Assembly: GCA_021234155.1 (NCBI GenBank)
Contig: JAJEKV010000028.1
Coordinates: 14,124,168-14,188,167, forward strand
Origin: Isoetes taiwanensis
Taxonomy: Eukaryota > Streptophyta > Lycopodiopsida > Isoetales > Isoetaceae
Direction: 5' to 3'
Length of the DNA stretch: 64,000 nucleotides
Made by a program: the position numbers and the translations under genes. Position 1 is the stretch's first letter; each line of letters begins with the position of its first letter. Shown here in pieces: positions 11,764 to 23,088 of the stretch. The notes under the pieces are model-generated. The model saw only the letters and a program-made list of their open reading frames with translations, was not told where the DNA came from and ran no database searches.

Positions 11764-12492
11764 CCGTTGGACTAGGGTCTCGCGGTGGGTGTCCCCCTTC
11801 TCCTTTGCTATCCCGCCTATCGCTTCGAATCGTGTCTTATACTGAGGGTCCAAGTGAGTAAGATTGGTGTTTTTTCGCTTCCATTGTATGGTATGGTTGG
11901 CGGGCTCCTCAGCATTCTTCCTTGCCTGCTCCTCTCTCTAAGCTCGGGCCGCTATATCAAGTTCAACTGGCTGCAGATCTTCTTGGGTAAGAGGTGTCGG
12001 TACGTCTTCCCAAATAAAAATTTGGGCCTTCTCATCATAATAATATGAGGGCAAGGTGAAATTGCACTCTCGTGTTATGGCCCTTCCTCTTCCTAAATAA
12101 ACATATTCTTTCCCTCGAACAGTTGGATCTCCGCTTGCAATCTGCCGTGCATCTTCCTCTTGTGCCATGGCCATAACTCTTTCAGCTTCACAACGAGCAT
12201 CTCCTGCGGCAGCATCTGGAGTCGAGTTCGGAGGGTAATAGTGGACAAGAGTTAGTACTTGGTCTTCTTGCTCCACGAGAGTGTATTTCTCCCCTTCAGC
12301 ATTAAGTTTTAGCAGAAACTGCCCTGTGAGGTGAAATATAGGGTAAGGGATCCGATCTCCCTCCACGAACCTCTGAACTAGTTGCTCAAGGAGGAGCTCG
12401 ATCTTGGCCGGGCCGTCCGGTGTGTCGCCGAGATGACAGCTGAGTCCAGCAAACAGTTGGAAGGTGTTGCAGGAAGAGTAGCTCTTCGTCCT
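11764..12492 (-). pseudogene. Unknown ORF with one in-frame stop, next to the H3 fragment
   Basis: One minus-strand frame is open from about 12492 to a TAG at 11938. It then continues in the same frame (EEQARKNAEE...WKRKNTNLTHLDPQYKTRF) to about 11764, roughly 240 codons in all. The composition looks like real coding sequence: acidic, with QEED, an Ala-Glu-rich helix around AERVMAMAQEED, and YYPPNSTP. No domain is recognised. There is an ATG at 12364-12366 but no clear start context, and the frame is open above it. It lies downstream of a gypsy-type LTR and primer site on the same strand, so it may be part of that element or a captured host fragment. Confidence 0.5.
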
Positions 12493-12495
12493 TCA

Positions 12496-13170
12496 ATATG
12501 GGCCATGTCTCTGCAAGGGGTGAGATGCTGAGCAAGGGCGAGAGGGATGGTGCTGAGATGGTAGATAGGAGTCAGCTATGGCGAGAAGATTTGCTCTGGC
12601 AGCTATGACGAAGGTGACCTACTCCAGCGGCTATGGCAGACAAAGGATGGTGCTGGGAGAGTTCAAAAAGAAATCTCTAGGACCCATAGAAAAACTTAAA
12701 ACGCACATTACTTTTAATAATAATGGAAAAAAAAAATTGGTTAACCCGCGCGTGGTCAAACCCGCGTACATGGGAATTTGAGCACCTAAAATCGAAAGTT
12801 AGGAGGGGGTTTTCCCAAATACGCCAATTTGGGTTTTTGGCCCAATTTGTGATGCTGGAAGGTCCGCCAAAGGGTGTCCTAGACTATTTGAGCATCCCCG
12901 ACACGATGGAACAAAAATTCTTCAATCTGAGCTTTCTAGAGAAAGTTATGGCCTTTGGAAAAGAGAGACCACTTTCTGCCAAAACTCAACATAGTCCTAC
13001 CCTTGCACCTTCAAATTTACCTTCTCAACTAACTCATTTACCACAAACTTGGCCATCATTCGCACTAATTACATGTTTTCTAGGAGAATTTTCTATGTTA
13101 GGGTCCGCAACGAATTAACATTCTATCGAGTTAAAATATGGCCAGTGCAATGATCTGGTCCACCAAAATC
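12496..13170 (-). other. Probable leader/internal region of a gypsy-type element
   Basis: The sequence between the primer site at 13171-13185 and the ORF ending at 12492. No gag or pol domain is recognisable. Three GCTATG motifs (two exact octamers and one variant) lie at 12575-12637. Confidence 0.4.
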
Positions 13171-13185
13171 ATGCTCTGATACTAT
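13171..13185 (-). other. Primer binding site of the minus-strand gypsy-type element
   Basis: On the minus strand ATAGTATCAGAGCAT follows the LTR end GGGCATCACA, close to TGGTATCAGAGC. Confidence 0.75.
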
Positions 13186-14682
13186 TGTGATGCCCTCCGA
13201 ACCTATACGATGCTCCCATCGTATAAATATGAGAAATCCCCCTTCCATGGCGATCACATCACCATAGAAAGGTCTTCCGTCTACCTCGAGCCACCTGGGA
13301 TGGTCAAATGCCCGGGTGAAGGACACGGAGGTATCATACGTCCCACGCTTTCTATGGGAATCCTAGATAGCGGAAGCGTAAATACAAGTTAACACCTGGC
13401 ACACAATACGTCAAATAGTATGCCACCTCGAAGGATGGCCCATCCATCATCAATACGAATAACATCCCAACAACAACATAACATATGCAATGCATCAATT
13501 TGGGGCTCTAACCCAGGCTCAGACTCCAGGGAATCAATCAACGGCCAAGGCCTCCAGATAACAACAGACGGAATCATGGCAATGGTGTTGGCTGGCATAG
13601 AACAATGGCAAGGGTAGTCCACTCCATCCGTCCCTCCTGTGCACACTTTGCAGATAGGCCAAATCATGCTATGACATAGTTATAGCCTTCCAAGATGCAA
13701 TCCCATGGATTCACCCTATGAGACTACTCTGGTTTACATCTCCGCAATCCGATGAGGCAGGGAGGAAATGAATTCACTCCCAGAACATGATGGTTCCATG
13801 GGTGGCTAGACGATCGTGCCACCACTAGTGACCATGTATCTATACCCGACTTTAACCCCCCAAAATCCATAGGCCACACTGGCGTGCCCATCGAGCCCAA
13901 GACGTCCCTTTAGGCACGTATCTTGCGACCCAGAGGATGTCAAACCCATACCCGGGCCCAACGCGAGGATCGACTATAAGCCTAGCACATTATAGAAATC
14001 ATGTCGTCAAACTAGGCAGGATTCCACCCCCGTTTCACCATCCTGCTTGCTATCTGATGCTGAATTACAACATAGCATCCACAACCAGGCATACTCTTGT
14101 GCACAGGCCACATTTACTAGGATTTAAGGGGTTCTAGCTAGTAACATCACTAAATCTAAATAGCTTTTAGGTCTCTACCTCCCTTAGTCCCATACCACAC
14201 AGGAGGAACAGAAAGAGAGAGCAATCATATCCAGAGCATCTATCATCGTTCTCAAATAGACCATAGAATAGATTCTAATCATTCATCTACTCAAACAAGG
14301 GTTAGCAGAACACAAACTATGCTAAAACTAACCAATATCTGGGATGGAGCCCGTATCGCGAAAAAACATCCATAATATAGGTCAGGGTTCAGAGTTGGAG
14401 CAACTCCTTTCTTCCTCAATCCTTCCCAAACTCGAATTTGGGACAGAATTGGGGCTGGGAGCCCAATTTGCCATCCCAAAATGGCAAGCTGCCTCTGGCC
14501 AATCGAATTAGGCCAAGGGGCACCCTCTAATTAACCTATATTACTAATTAATACTATTACTTAACCTAATTAGGCTAAGTTAGTTGCAATAAACCCTTTT
14601 AGATTAGTCCCAATGGTCCCGATATACCGGTGACGTGTCAGGGTAGTTGTACATATACCGTATAAATACATGGAACGTCACA
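13186..14682 (-). repeat. Gypsy-type LTR, about 1.5 kb
   Basis: Read on the minus strand this starts TGTGACGTTCCATG and ends GGTTCGGAGGGCATCACA, with TGTGA...TCACA termini and a primer site immediately inside. A matching second LTR is not present in the window, so the element is truncated or rearranged. No coding feature is supported within it. Confidence 0.75.
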
Positions 14683-14934
14683 AAGATCGAAAGCTTTCAT
14701 GGAGATTTAGAGACTTGGAAGATGGTTGGTTTTGATCAAGAATAAAGCGTGGATAATTTGGCTGTGAAGATCCGGATGTGAAGATCACTGCTTGGTGTTT
14801 CGGCAAACTTATTGAAAAGTTCCAAGGCAGTGGCTGGGCAAACAGGCTTATTGATCGATTTCGGATCGAGAGGATAGGTTTGTAGGCAAAGAGGGTATCT
14901 GATTTGATTCCAGTCTGGTGTGAAGAAACCACAG

Positions 14935-14950
14935 TGGTATCTAGCCATGG
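14935..14950 (+). other. Second primer-site-like sequence
   Basis: TGGTATCTAGCCATGG follows ...AACCACAG. This resembles the tRNA-iMet site TGGTATCAGAGCCATGG and suggests the right end of another LTR at about 14934 on the plus strand, cut off on the left by the gypsy-type LTR. No coding region follows. Confidence 0.45.
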
Positions 14951-15611
14951 TAGACTACCGTGATTGATCTGTCAGAGGTCTTTTAGTCTAGACTGGTGGA
15001 ATTGGCTGCTGATTCTGCTGCAATAGTAGAGGTGGGACTTAGAATTTTGTTCAGCATGAATTTGTGCTATTGATCAATCGTGAAGGAGGTGACCTTGAGC
15101 TTCTCCAGGAAGACTGTATGGTTTATTCTCTGGGTTCAAATCCCAGGCAGAATTGTAACATTTATAAGATTACAGAGGAACTCAAAAAGAGTAGCATGCA
15201 AATGCCGATTTTGGATTTGAATTCATTTCTTGTCCTACCACAAAAACACCTCTACAATGAATCCACTTTGAAAGCTTTGAAAATAGAAGATTTGAGATGA
15301 ACAAACTGCCTTTTGAGAAGGCCCCGGCACTTATGCATCTTCTTCTTCTGCCGCTGAAGCATTGTTCCAGATGTCTTAAGACACAAAAACCAAATGTCTC
15401 TCTGTTCATCACGAAAGCTATCCACCAGATGGAAATTTGCCTTGAACCGTAATCAATAGAAGCTAGTTCCCAGCAGTAAACAGACAGTTCTGATCTAGGG
15501 CGGGCCAGATTTAGGCTGGTAGCCATGGTAGGCAAGGCGCTGCTTTTCATAACTGGAGCTCGCAACCTCTGTTCCAAAATGACATGGTCGCAAAGCTCGG
15601 GTGCAGCTAAA
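14951..15611. other. Unassigned region
   Basis: Minus-strand ORF of 131 codons at 15182-15577, not recognised. A GGGTTCAAATCCC stretch at about 15134 resembles a tRNA T-arm but has no cloverleaf around it. Confidence 0.3.
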
Positions 15612-15931
15612 TCAAATCAGAGAAATCGTAAGATGAAGAGTTAAAGGGATCTTAGCATCATATCTTTTGTGGCCAGATATATCTATAGATGCAGCTTCCA
15701 TCGCCAAAAGCTCCTTAAGGCGGTTCATCTGCAATTAAAAAATCAGAGAAATGGATATAGATCAAAATATTTGGCTTGAAATGCAAGCGCCTTAACCGTT
15801 TGGCCGAAAGTATGAATGGTCGCAACATCGCCAAGGTATGTCGCCATAGCTGGAAGCAGATAATCGGTGAGCTTTGAAGTTATCCTGATCTTTATCTGGC
15901 CTTCTTCAAGAAACCAAGACCGGGGATCCAT
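15612..15931 (-). CDS. Possible small two-exon gene, product unknown
   Basis: ATG at 15929-15931 has a good context (GTCGCCATGG). Exon 1 runs to 15797, exactly 45 codons starting MDPRSWFLEEGQ. A 68-bp candidate intron with GTTAAG and TTTTTAATTGCAG spans 15729-15796. Exon 2 (15612-15728) continues in frame with MNRLKELLAMEAAS and ends at TGA, for 83 residues in all. The splice sites and frame agreement are seen directly. No family is recognised. Either this is a small gene or it is an N-terminal fragment whose later exons are lost. Confidence 0.4.
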
Positions 15932-15959
15932 GGCGACAGATTGCTTGGAGAGCAAGAAA

Positions 15960-16309
15960 TGGAAATGCCATGCAAGAAGAAAGGGACGTCACCTTTTTTT
16001 TAAGTTTCATTTATTTATTTTTTTTCAAAAACACGTGTCGTTCTCACGCTTTTTCTTGGGGCAGAAATATTACCTTCAAACATAAAATGATACTACTTCA
16101 TATATGTATTGAAAGTTTTTGGGCCCTAATTTCTCTCCTTGTCTTTTTCTTTTCTTGGTTGCAACATTAAGGGGATCTTGATTGTTGCCTCTTGAGGCCA
16201 CTGTTGAGGATTTTGGGAAAAATTCGTCAACACATACCTAGGACTCCATCTTTTTTGGGGCGGATACATTTACGCCATGCTATTTTTAGAGTGGCAAAGA
16301 TCACGGGTC
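15960..16309. other. Unassigned non-coding stretch
   Basis: T-rich runs and no supported gene. Confidence 0.4.
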
Positions 16310-16560
16310 CAAACGTGACCAACATTGGTCTAGTAATGAGGACCTTAAAAATCTATTGCCTCGAGGTCACAGGTTCAAATACGATTAACCGGTTCTGTAG
16401 TAGAGAACTTAAACCTTATATACTACATGATCACATACAATGCAGCTCCTAGCATGTCACGCCTATGTAGTGGATTGGCTTCCATGTGATATCTAAAATG
16501 TGATGTAGAATGTACTATGATGTAATGATGAATAGAATGACGTCCTTCAATAAAAAAAAA
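16310..16560 (+). mobile_element. tRNA-derived SINE candidate
   Basis: A box-A-like TTGGTCTAGTAATGAGGACC at about 16325 is followed about 45 bp later by a box-B-like AGGTCACAGGTTCAAATAC. The unit ends in GACGTCCTTCAAT and an A-run at about 16552-16560. The size (about 250 bp) and layout fit a SINE. No clear target duplication was found. Confidence 0.45.
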
Positions 16561-16931
16561 CTGCACCTGTCTCACTGCCACTCCGCAGTGATGTGCCACT
16601 CTGCAATGATGAAGAATGAACTAATGGCGTATTCTAATATTTATATATGCTTATACAAGGTGGCTCGTGCCATCAATATAAAATTGATGGTTCTACCTCT
16701 GTGATATTAAAGTGCTCAAACCACACTACATCTTAGCTTTGCATAGAAGAATAAGCATGAAATAGAAGATAATCTTCATTTTTACCAAGCAATGCAGATT
16801 AGGTTTGAGGCCAAACAGAATGCAAGATAATGGATTTCAAGGCCAATATGAAATAACCTAGATTTGAGTCTTGAAACATTAATAAATGATTAGCCATCCC
16901 CAACATAGAAGAGAAGAAGAGCTAACCCTAA
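16561..16931. other. Unassigned non-coding stretch
   Basis: No gene supported. It ends at the point that corresponds to the M0 insertion site (CCCTAA before TCACC). Confidence 0.4.
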
Positions 16932-17444
16932 TCACCTATATCTCGAAATAATTGCAGCTAAAACTTAGTGGTATCTAAACTAAATGACCAAACGCATCTT
17001 CTATGTGCACTACAATGCAATTACTATAAAGAGTAAGAAATGAAATACCCATGTGCAATCCACACTTAAGATATTATTAGACGGACTTATTAGTTGTCTT
17101 GTACTTTCGAACTCCAGATCAACATCTTGGGTTGGACCTTTTTCCAACAATTACGCTGGCTCCAACCAAATGCATAGTGCAACCCATTATGAAGCAAACC
17201 AACCATTGCATTTATGCTGCATGCTCTTCACTCGTAAATCTGTAGGTAGAATGATTGATTGATTTTATTCTACCTTTTGAATTGAATTGAAACCCATTAC
17301 AAAACGAAGAATAAGAATAGAAAGCATGTGGCTTCCCACACTGCCGGATCTCTCTTCTTCCGACATACATACTTTCCTTTGTCTTTCACCATCTTATATA
17401 CAATATACTGTTCATGCGAAGGTCCTTCTGATCAAACAAACTGT
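16932..17444. repeat. 3' flank of the EAR-motif gene, paired with 479-983
   Basis: Collinear with 479-983. CCCTAA/TCACCTATAT at 16926-16941 is the uninterrupted form of the site that carries M0 near position 478. Confidence 0.85.
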
Positions 17445-18197
17445 TTAATCCTTTTGCTGCAACCTGCACATGAGCTCTGTCGGATTCCAGACTCCTGGAA
17501 ATAATCGATCAGGTTTTTCATTTTGGCTAGAAAACATGGCCATCATCATGTTTTGCCACTTTGCCTCTTGTGGATCTTGACATACCCTTTCTTCAATGCC
17601 TTGGAAAAGATCATCATCTTTATGTTCTTCTTCTTCATTTAAGTTCAGACCAATATTTTCGTTAGGCCTACCAGATCCCTTTGTAAAGCCGCTCATCAAA
17701 ATCTCGTCTTCAAGGAGCTTGGAAGATGCAGGATCTAATCCAACACTATCTTGTAGTTCATCCGAATCATCTGTTACCCATTGAACAAGCCCTGATTGGT
17801 ACATAAAAGCCAACTCCGACGCCATTTTCCAGCGCTGTGCCCTTAGCTCATCCATCTGCGAGACAGACTTCTCATTCCCTGCATTCAAATCCAAGGAATC
17901 ACCTTTAGCCCTAATTTCAGAGTCTTTAAATGCCGGAACATTTGCAGAGGAATCTTGTGCAGAGTACTCTTGGCAGGGAGTGTCCGGGTCGGGCATGGCC
18001 ACGCCATAGCGAGAGCTTTGGAGATGCCCATGATGGGAAGACGCCATGGCCAAAATAGTGGTATGCATCTGGTTAGAAATCCGGAGCTGAGAGCAGGCAT
18101 CGAGGAGAGGACGGCGGGTGCGGCTTGAGGAGTCTTTGGCTATGGCGATTGCCCTAATCGCCGGAACTGGCTTGCATAGTTCCTCCATGGCCGCCAT
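17445..18197 (-). CDS. Plant protein of unknown function with EAR-like motifs (copy A)
   Basis: A single intact frame of 250 residues, start ATG at 18197, stop TAA at 17445. The start is supported by the paralogue at 62073, which begins with the same pattern (MAAMEEL, then PVPAIRAI). Conserved blocks: the N-terminus; LDLNA (about residue 103); a helix with W..AS.LAF.Y..GL..W (about 122-140); LNLNEEEE, acidic (about 184-192); and a C-terminal W..MM.AMFSS...FPG..NPTEL.C.L. LDLN and LNLN resemble EAR (LxLxL/DLN) repression motifs. That suggests, but does not prove, a nuclear adaptor or corepressor-binding protein. No catalytic domain, signal peptide or membrane segment is seen. A G-box lies upstream. 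A truncated copy is at 984-1232. Confidence 0.85.
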   Translation of the reverse strand: MAAMEELCKPVPAIRAIAIAKDSSSRTRRPLLDACSQLRISNQMHTTILAMASSHHGHLQSSRYGVAMPDPDTPCQEYSAQDSSANVPAFKDSEIRAKGDSLDLNAGNEKSVSQMDELRAQRWKMASELAFMYQSGLVQWVTDDSDELQDSVGLDPASSKLLEDEILMSGFTKGSGRPNENIGLNLNEEEEHKDDDLFQGIEERVCQDPQEAKWQNMMMAMFSSQNEKPDRLFPGVWNPTELMCRLQQKD

Positions 18198-18353
18198 GGT
18201 CGCAACCTGAAAATGAGCCCCTTCTCAAATGAAGAGGAGTTATTTTAAGGACAATGACACCGCCCTTTATCCTCCCCCCTTCCTCGCTCTGCGCCGTTGG
18301 ATCCTACCATGCCTTTTCATCTCCGCCGTCCAATATTACCTTTTGCTTCTTGC

Positions 18354-18359
18354 CACGTG
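18354..18359. promoter_or_regulatory. G-box (CACGTG)
   Basis: GCCACGTGGACG lies about 155 bp upstream of the ATG of the minus-strand gene at 17445-18197. This is a perfect G-box/ABRE core of the kind bound by plant bZIP and bHLH factors. Its function here is inferred from position only. Confidence 0.45.
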
Positions 18360-18449
18360 GACGTACAACAGAACCAATTGCCTTTCCGCTTTGGATTGCA
18401 AAACAAACCAATTGCACTTACACGTTTTCGGACGAATGATATCAACACA

Positions 18450-19145
18450 TTTTGTTTTGGGGCTTATCTAGCCTATGGTTGTGTGTAACAAAATACAAAA
18501 TAAAATAATAGAAGGTTGCTAAGAAGCACTCAAGTGTAAGATAAATAAAATGCTTGAAGTCCTAAACAGTGCAAAGAAATAAATCGAGGGTAGGGAACAC
18601 AGAAACCCCGTCCCCCCCCCACAAAAAAAAATCAACAAAATGTTGATAGTGGGGATGCGACAATGGTTATTATGTAGGTCATCTTGATAGGTTAGCAGAA
18701 GGTCAATAGGTCGCCTCAACAGCTCTCGGTCTATTGCATATTGCCAGAGAAAGGAAGTATATTGCAGAAGGTTCAAATGTGGTGCCAAGAAGGCTTTCTG
18801 CACCTGCTCGAGGTCATTCCAGGTGTTGAGGGATATCATCGGACCCCATACTTCTGCTCCATATAAAAGGACCGGCTCAACCAATGCTCGAAATAAGTGT
18901 GACTGGTGGCCCCAGGCATACAACTCTGCCTTGTGGCTGTTGTTCTGCATGGCATAGAGTGCTTTCCAACCTGCCGTGACCCGCAACCTGATGGCAGCAT
19001 CCCAATGGGTGGTAGTAGAGAACTCAATCCTCAAGTACTTGTAGGTCAGAGCCACCTCTACATCCTGTCCCTGGTAAGTGAATGAGGGAAGCCTTGGCTG
19101 ACGGGATGATGAGACTAGCAAAAGAGCAGGCGATTCCAGCATTTT
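18450..19145 (-). mobile_element. 3' fragment of a LINE, same family as 7414-9245
   Basis: On the minus strand, 19142-18519 is open and reads YKYLRIEFS, GWKALYAMQNN, LVEPVLLYGAEVWG and LEQVQKAF, the region after the RT palm in LINEs. GW.ALYAMQNN is shared with the LINE at 8521-8162. The 3' part, from TTTTGTTTTGGGGCTTATC on, also recurs at 49658-49970. The fragment stops where the segmental duplication begins (about 19146). Confidence 0.82.
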
Positions 19146-19497
19146 TGCAGTAAATATAGAAATAACAGGACATTTGCTACCGAGGAGAAATTATGTGGAA
19201 TTGAGGGAATATATATTAATATCTAGAAAACATATTTAAAAGCTTTGATTTTGCTAAAGATAAAAATTGGAGCTATTTGGACGTGTGCGGGATGTGCAAT
19301 TAAATTTCTTTGTTAATTTTCTTCTAGACTTTCTTCAAATGATGTATGTTTGCTCTTCTCGATTACATAAGCTCAAATTGTAACGGCATTGAAACGGTTT
19401 GCCTTGGACTAGTGTTTCTTGAAGTAGCAGAGCATTTGGAGTTTTAGTTATAGTAATATTTACTACCTTACTACCATAATATTGATGCTTTACTTTA
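19146..19497. repeat. Segmental duplication, block A1
   Basis: Matches 54267-54597 (GCTACCGAGGAGAAA... to ATATTGATGCTTTACTTT) with small indels. One of them is a short CTATT expansion present only in the 54-kb copy. Confidence 0.85.
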
Positions 19498-22400
19498 GTT
19501 ATTAGTTACAAGAAATTTATCGCAGCGGCCTTGGCCGCCGCGAACATTTCTTTTGTCCAACCCATGGCAAAGGAGTTTTGTATCAAGTCAAGAGGATCTC
19601 AGCTATGGACTCGTGAAATTGAACTAAATGTGTCTAAGTTGGAGAACTCTAACCTCCAATTTTTTTCTCAAAAAGCTCAAAAGCAATGCAAAAGCATCTC
19701 AACTACTCTATGCAATTGCATCCTTTTCAACAATTTGCCAATGGATGTCGTAGAAAACACCTGCAGGAAAATGCAGTGTTACACGCTTTTACACAGTCCT
19801 GGCTAAAAATCTACATGCTTCTCCATAGTCTTGGCTAAAAATCTAGATATGGTAGTAGTTTGAGTGAGGAAACGTGAAAAGAATTCAAGATACAATATCC
19901 AGGTTCATTTTCGCACATTTTGCACATGCAGCACGCCACTCTTGCTCTAAATCCAATTCAGATCTGCTCCTTCTCGTCGGAAGCGCAACAAACTGTATCC
20001 AAATTGATTCGACTTGATATTAAAATCGATACAATATACAATTTTTGTGGCAGCATGACTAGGCCAAATTACTATAGAAAGATTGAGATTGGCAGATCCA
20101 TGTTTTTTAATGGCCAATGTCCCATATGTTAACTAGCATTTTAATTTAAATGTTATGAAAAAAAAGGGGGATCATTGAAATCATAGGTCCACATGGGCCA
20201 AAACTAAGGGAGAGACCCTTATAAGCTATCCTTTAATTTTTTGCTAAAGGATAAAGCTTATAGGATTTCTGTTTGATCGTGTGCATGCATTTGGCTTCAT
20301 GTGGTACTCTAAGGTGGGTTGCTAGTGTGATATCTAGGTGGGTTCGAATAGCATCTAGTTAGAATGGTGCAGAAGGTGTCCAATGTTCAAGGGATTTGTG
20401 AAAATTTGAAACGCCCTGAAAGAGTGTAACATCTAAACTAAGCTATATCAAAACATCATATGTGGTTGCAACAAATTAACAAAGTCTAGAACAGTTCTCA
20501 TTGCCATGAATTAGTGAAGAGAAAACTGAGTCAGAATGTCTGGTGACAACACTAAATTATACCTCTAGTATATGTTGCACAAGCATCTGGCTATGCTAAA
20601 ACAGAGATTGATATTAGACCACCGCGAGTGAACAGTTCTTACACCATGTACAGAGCCGTGAACAGAGCATGAAGCTCTGTCATGCGCTCCAACAAACCAG
20701 GCCATCAGGCCCCGCTGCAACAGGAGATCCAGACTATATGCTCAACTGCCATAGCTCCATTATTTCTGCAAAAACCAAAGCAGAAAAAACTAGAAGTTGC
20801 CACATGCTCCAAATTCATTTTGAGTCCTCCAAATTTTGAGTGACATTATTATCCTCCAAAAAAATGGGGCACAAAGAAGAATCCCCTGTTAAAATTGGGG
20901 ATGTCATATGTAAATCAGCCACTTTTATCTAAAAAATGCCTTTGTCTGCATGGCCCAGATCGATTTCATCTAGTCTACTGACCATCTACCACAATCAGGC
21001 AAATATCGGGCAAATCTTCATTATACCCGCTCCACCATTTCCAACCATTGGAATATGCAGTTATAGCAATGTTTATCTGCGAGAAAATCATCCTACAACC
21101 TAATGCAGGTGAAGTAAGATAGGGTAGAGCTAGATTTAGCCACAACTCACAAATTCGCCAGGATAATGCTTCCAGTTCATTCTGTCTCACTGAATACATA
21201 GTCAATCCAATATCCTTACTCCAAATAAACTATACATCCTTCTGTATTTTCTGCCATGGACATATTTGTGAAACAACCAATCCACATCTATTGCTCCCAA
21301 GATCACTTTCCCATTAGATGGGCTTTGCATTGCACGTTTTGATCAGCCAAACCTTAAAAGGTACTCTGTCTCTATAGCCTATAGGGAAACTAGATGGATT
21401 TGTGCCCGTTCTAAAGTTTCATGTGCCCAACACGATCGATAAACTATAGATGCAAAAAACATATGTTAATGTCTCATACAATGTTCCAAAATAGAACTGT
21501 TAACAAAGAGAAATGGGTGATTTATTCAAAAATCTGTCTCTTACATTAACGTAGTGCTCAGGATGCCGATTTGCCTCAGATGGTTCCTCCAAACATGCCG
21601 GCAATGTATATTGATGCGCAATTGATCGTTTTGGAGATGCCTTGCGAAAATTTTTAAATAGAAACTTCAATGATTTCATCATACGCAACAAAAAAAAAAG
21701 GAAGCAAAAAAGCCATAAAATTAATAAATTTTGCATGAGAGATGGTAACAATTTCTTTCATACATGTAGATCTTGCCTTGCCTCAATCTCAAAAATGATG
21801 AAGCTGGTTGTGAACGAACAATAAAATCAGATGCATGAACCACCATATCCCGTTCAAACGACTGAAACTTCAAAATCAACATAAAAACTTATCACAAATC
21901 AAAGATGGCGACGAAAACATATGTAGCAATGTTACACCATTCACAAAATGAATAAGACCTAATTTTAGAAAACATCTGTTATAGAATATGATGTAATATC
22001 TATTCAATGCTTCCCAGACCCTGCTTCATGAGGAACTTTGAAAAAATGAATTACCAGAAGTTCCAATTACTCAAAGCAAAGATAATGATCATCTCCCACA
22101 AAAAATATCTTGAGATTCCTGGGAATGAGTTCTGCAAAAGAACAAACCTGAGAAACCTATAAGTACACAAAATAAAAAACATTGTGCATTCAACCGTGGC
22201 TACAAATGGACTACAGACTCTATTATGATGATTCATCCTTGCTCTGCAACTTCTGGTTTCCTCATTAGTACACGTCCCAATTGTAGAAACCTGTTGTGAC
22301 CTATACAAATGCAATTCTAAGTAAGTGCTTGAATATTCCCCTATAAAAAAAATTATGTTGCATCTCAGTAGTAGTGACCAGGCGACCAAGCACTTGATCA

Positions 22401-22868
22401 ATTACTATCTAAACCTCGAAGCCCAGATAGATCAAGCAAATCGAGAATGAGAGCTGGCTCCAGTCCCGCTTCGATCATTTACACCGGACCTTCTCTCTGT
22501 AGGATCAACCGGCAATGTGTGTGCTCAAGATCTTCACAAAATACTGCCTCTGCGGAGCTCATACTGAAGCCTAAGCCATGCCGCTTCCATCAAAACCTAC
22601 CATAATCCCAACGTCATTCTAAAACTTGGCAAAAAACTTCATGAAGCATGGCTATGGTAGTCGGAGAGAGAAAGAGAAACAAAGTCTATATCGGTGGACC
22701 TTCATAGCAGAGGCTATGGCGCCGGATAGATAAGCCAATGCTTCGTTGTCAGAAGCGAAGAATTTTGCAGTTTTTTTTTTCCTGCTATTTTTTCTCTCAC
22801 TCGGGAATCTAAGGAATCGAGGGAATCGAATCTTGGTGTGAATGATTTATATAAGAGTAGATAGTAAT
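19498..22868. other. 3.4-kb block absent from the 54-kb copy
   Basis: The block is bounded on both sides by the same 35-40 bp sequence (ACTACCTTA.T.CCATAATATTGAT). The 54-kb copy instead has a short doubled ATAATATTGATGCTTTA at this point. Inside I find no TE protein. Minus-strand sequence near 22700-22400 contains a 26-codon ORF (MIEAGLEPALILDLLDLSG) and GCTATGG motifs, possibly the 5' part of a gene, but nothing I can name. Confidence 0.5.
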
Positions 22869-23088
22869 AGATACTACCTTATTGCCATAATATTGATACT
22901 TTACTTTTGTCCACCTACGACGATTTTCAAATTATTTGTTGCTATCCACTCTATTTAAGAAGTTTTATATTTGAAGGGCATGTTTGTCATAAAAGAGTTT
23001 GTCAAAATTTGGGGGCCTTCCTACAGTACAAATTGTTTCTAGGTCCTGCCCCTGTATTGCCAAGATGTCATGCCAAAAGGTACAAATT
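22869..23088. repeat. Segmental duplication, block A2
   Basis: The part to GGGGGCCTTC (about 23027) matches 54598-54722. Its last nine bases, GTACAAATT (23080-23088), are the left target duplication of the LINE. Confidence 0.85.

Noticed and set aside
15100-15160. tRNA gene suggested by GGGTTCAAATCCC
   Set aside because: No acceptor stem, D-arm or anticodon arm at the right spacing.
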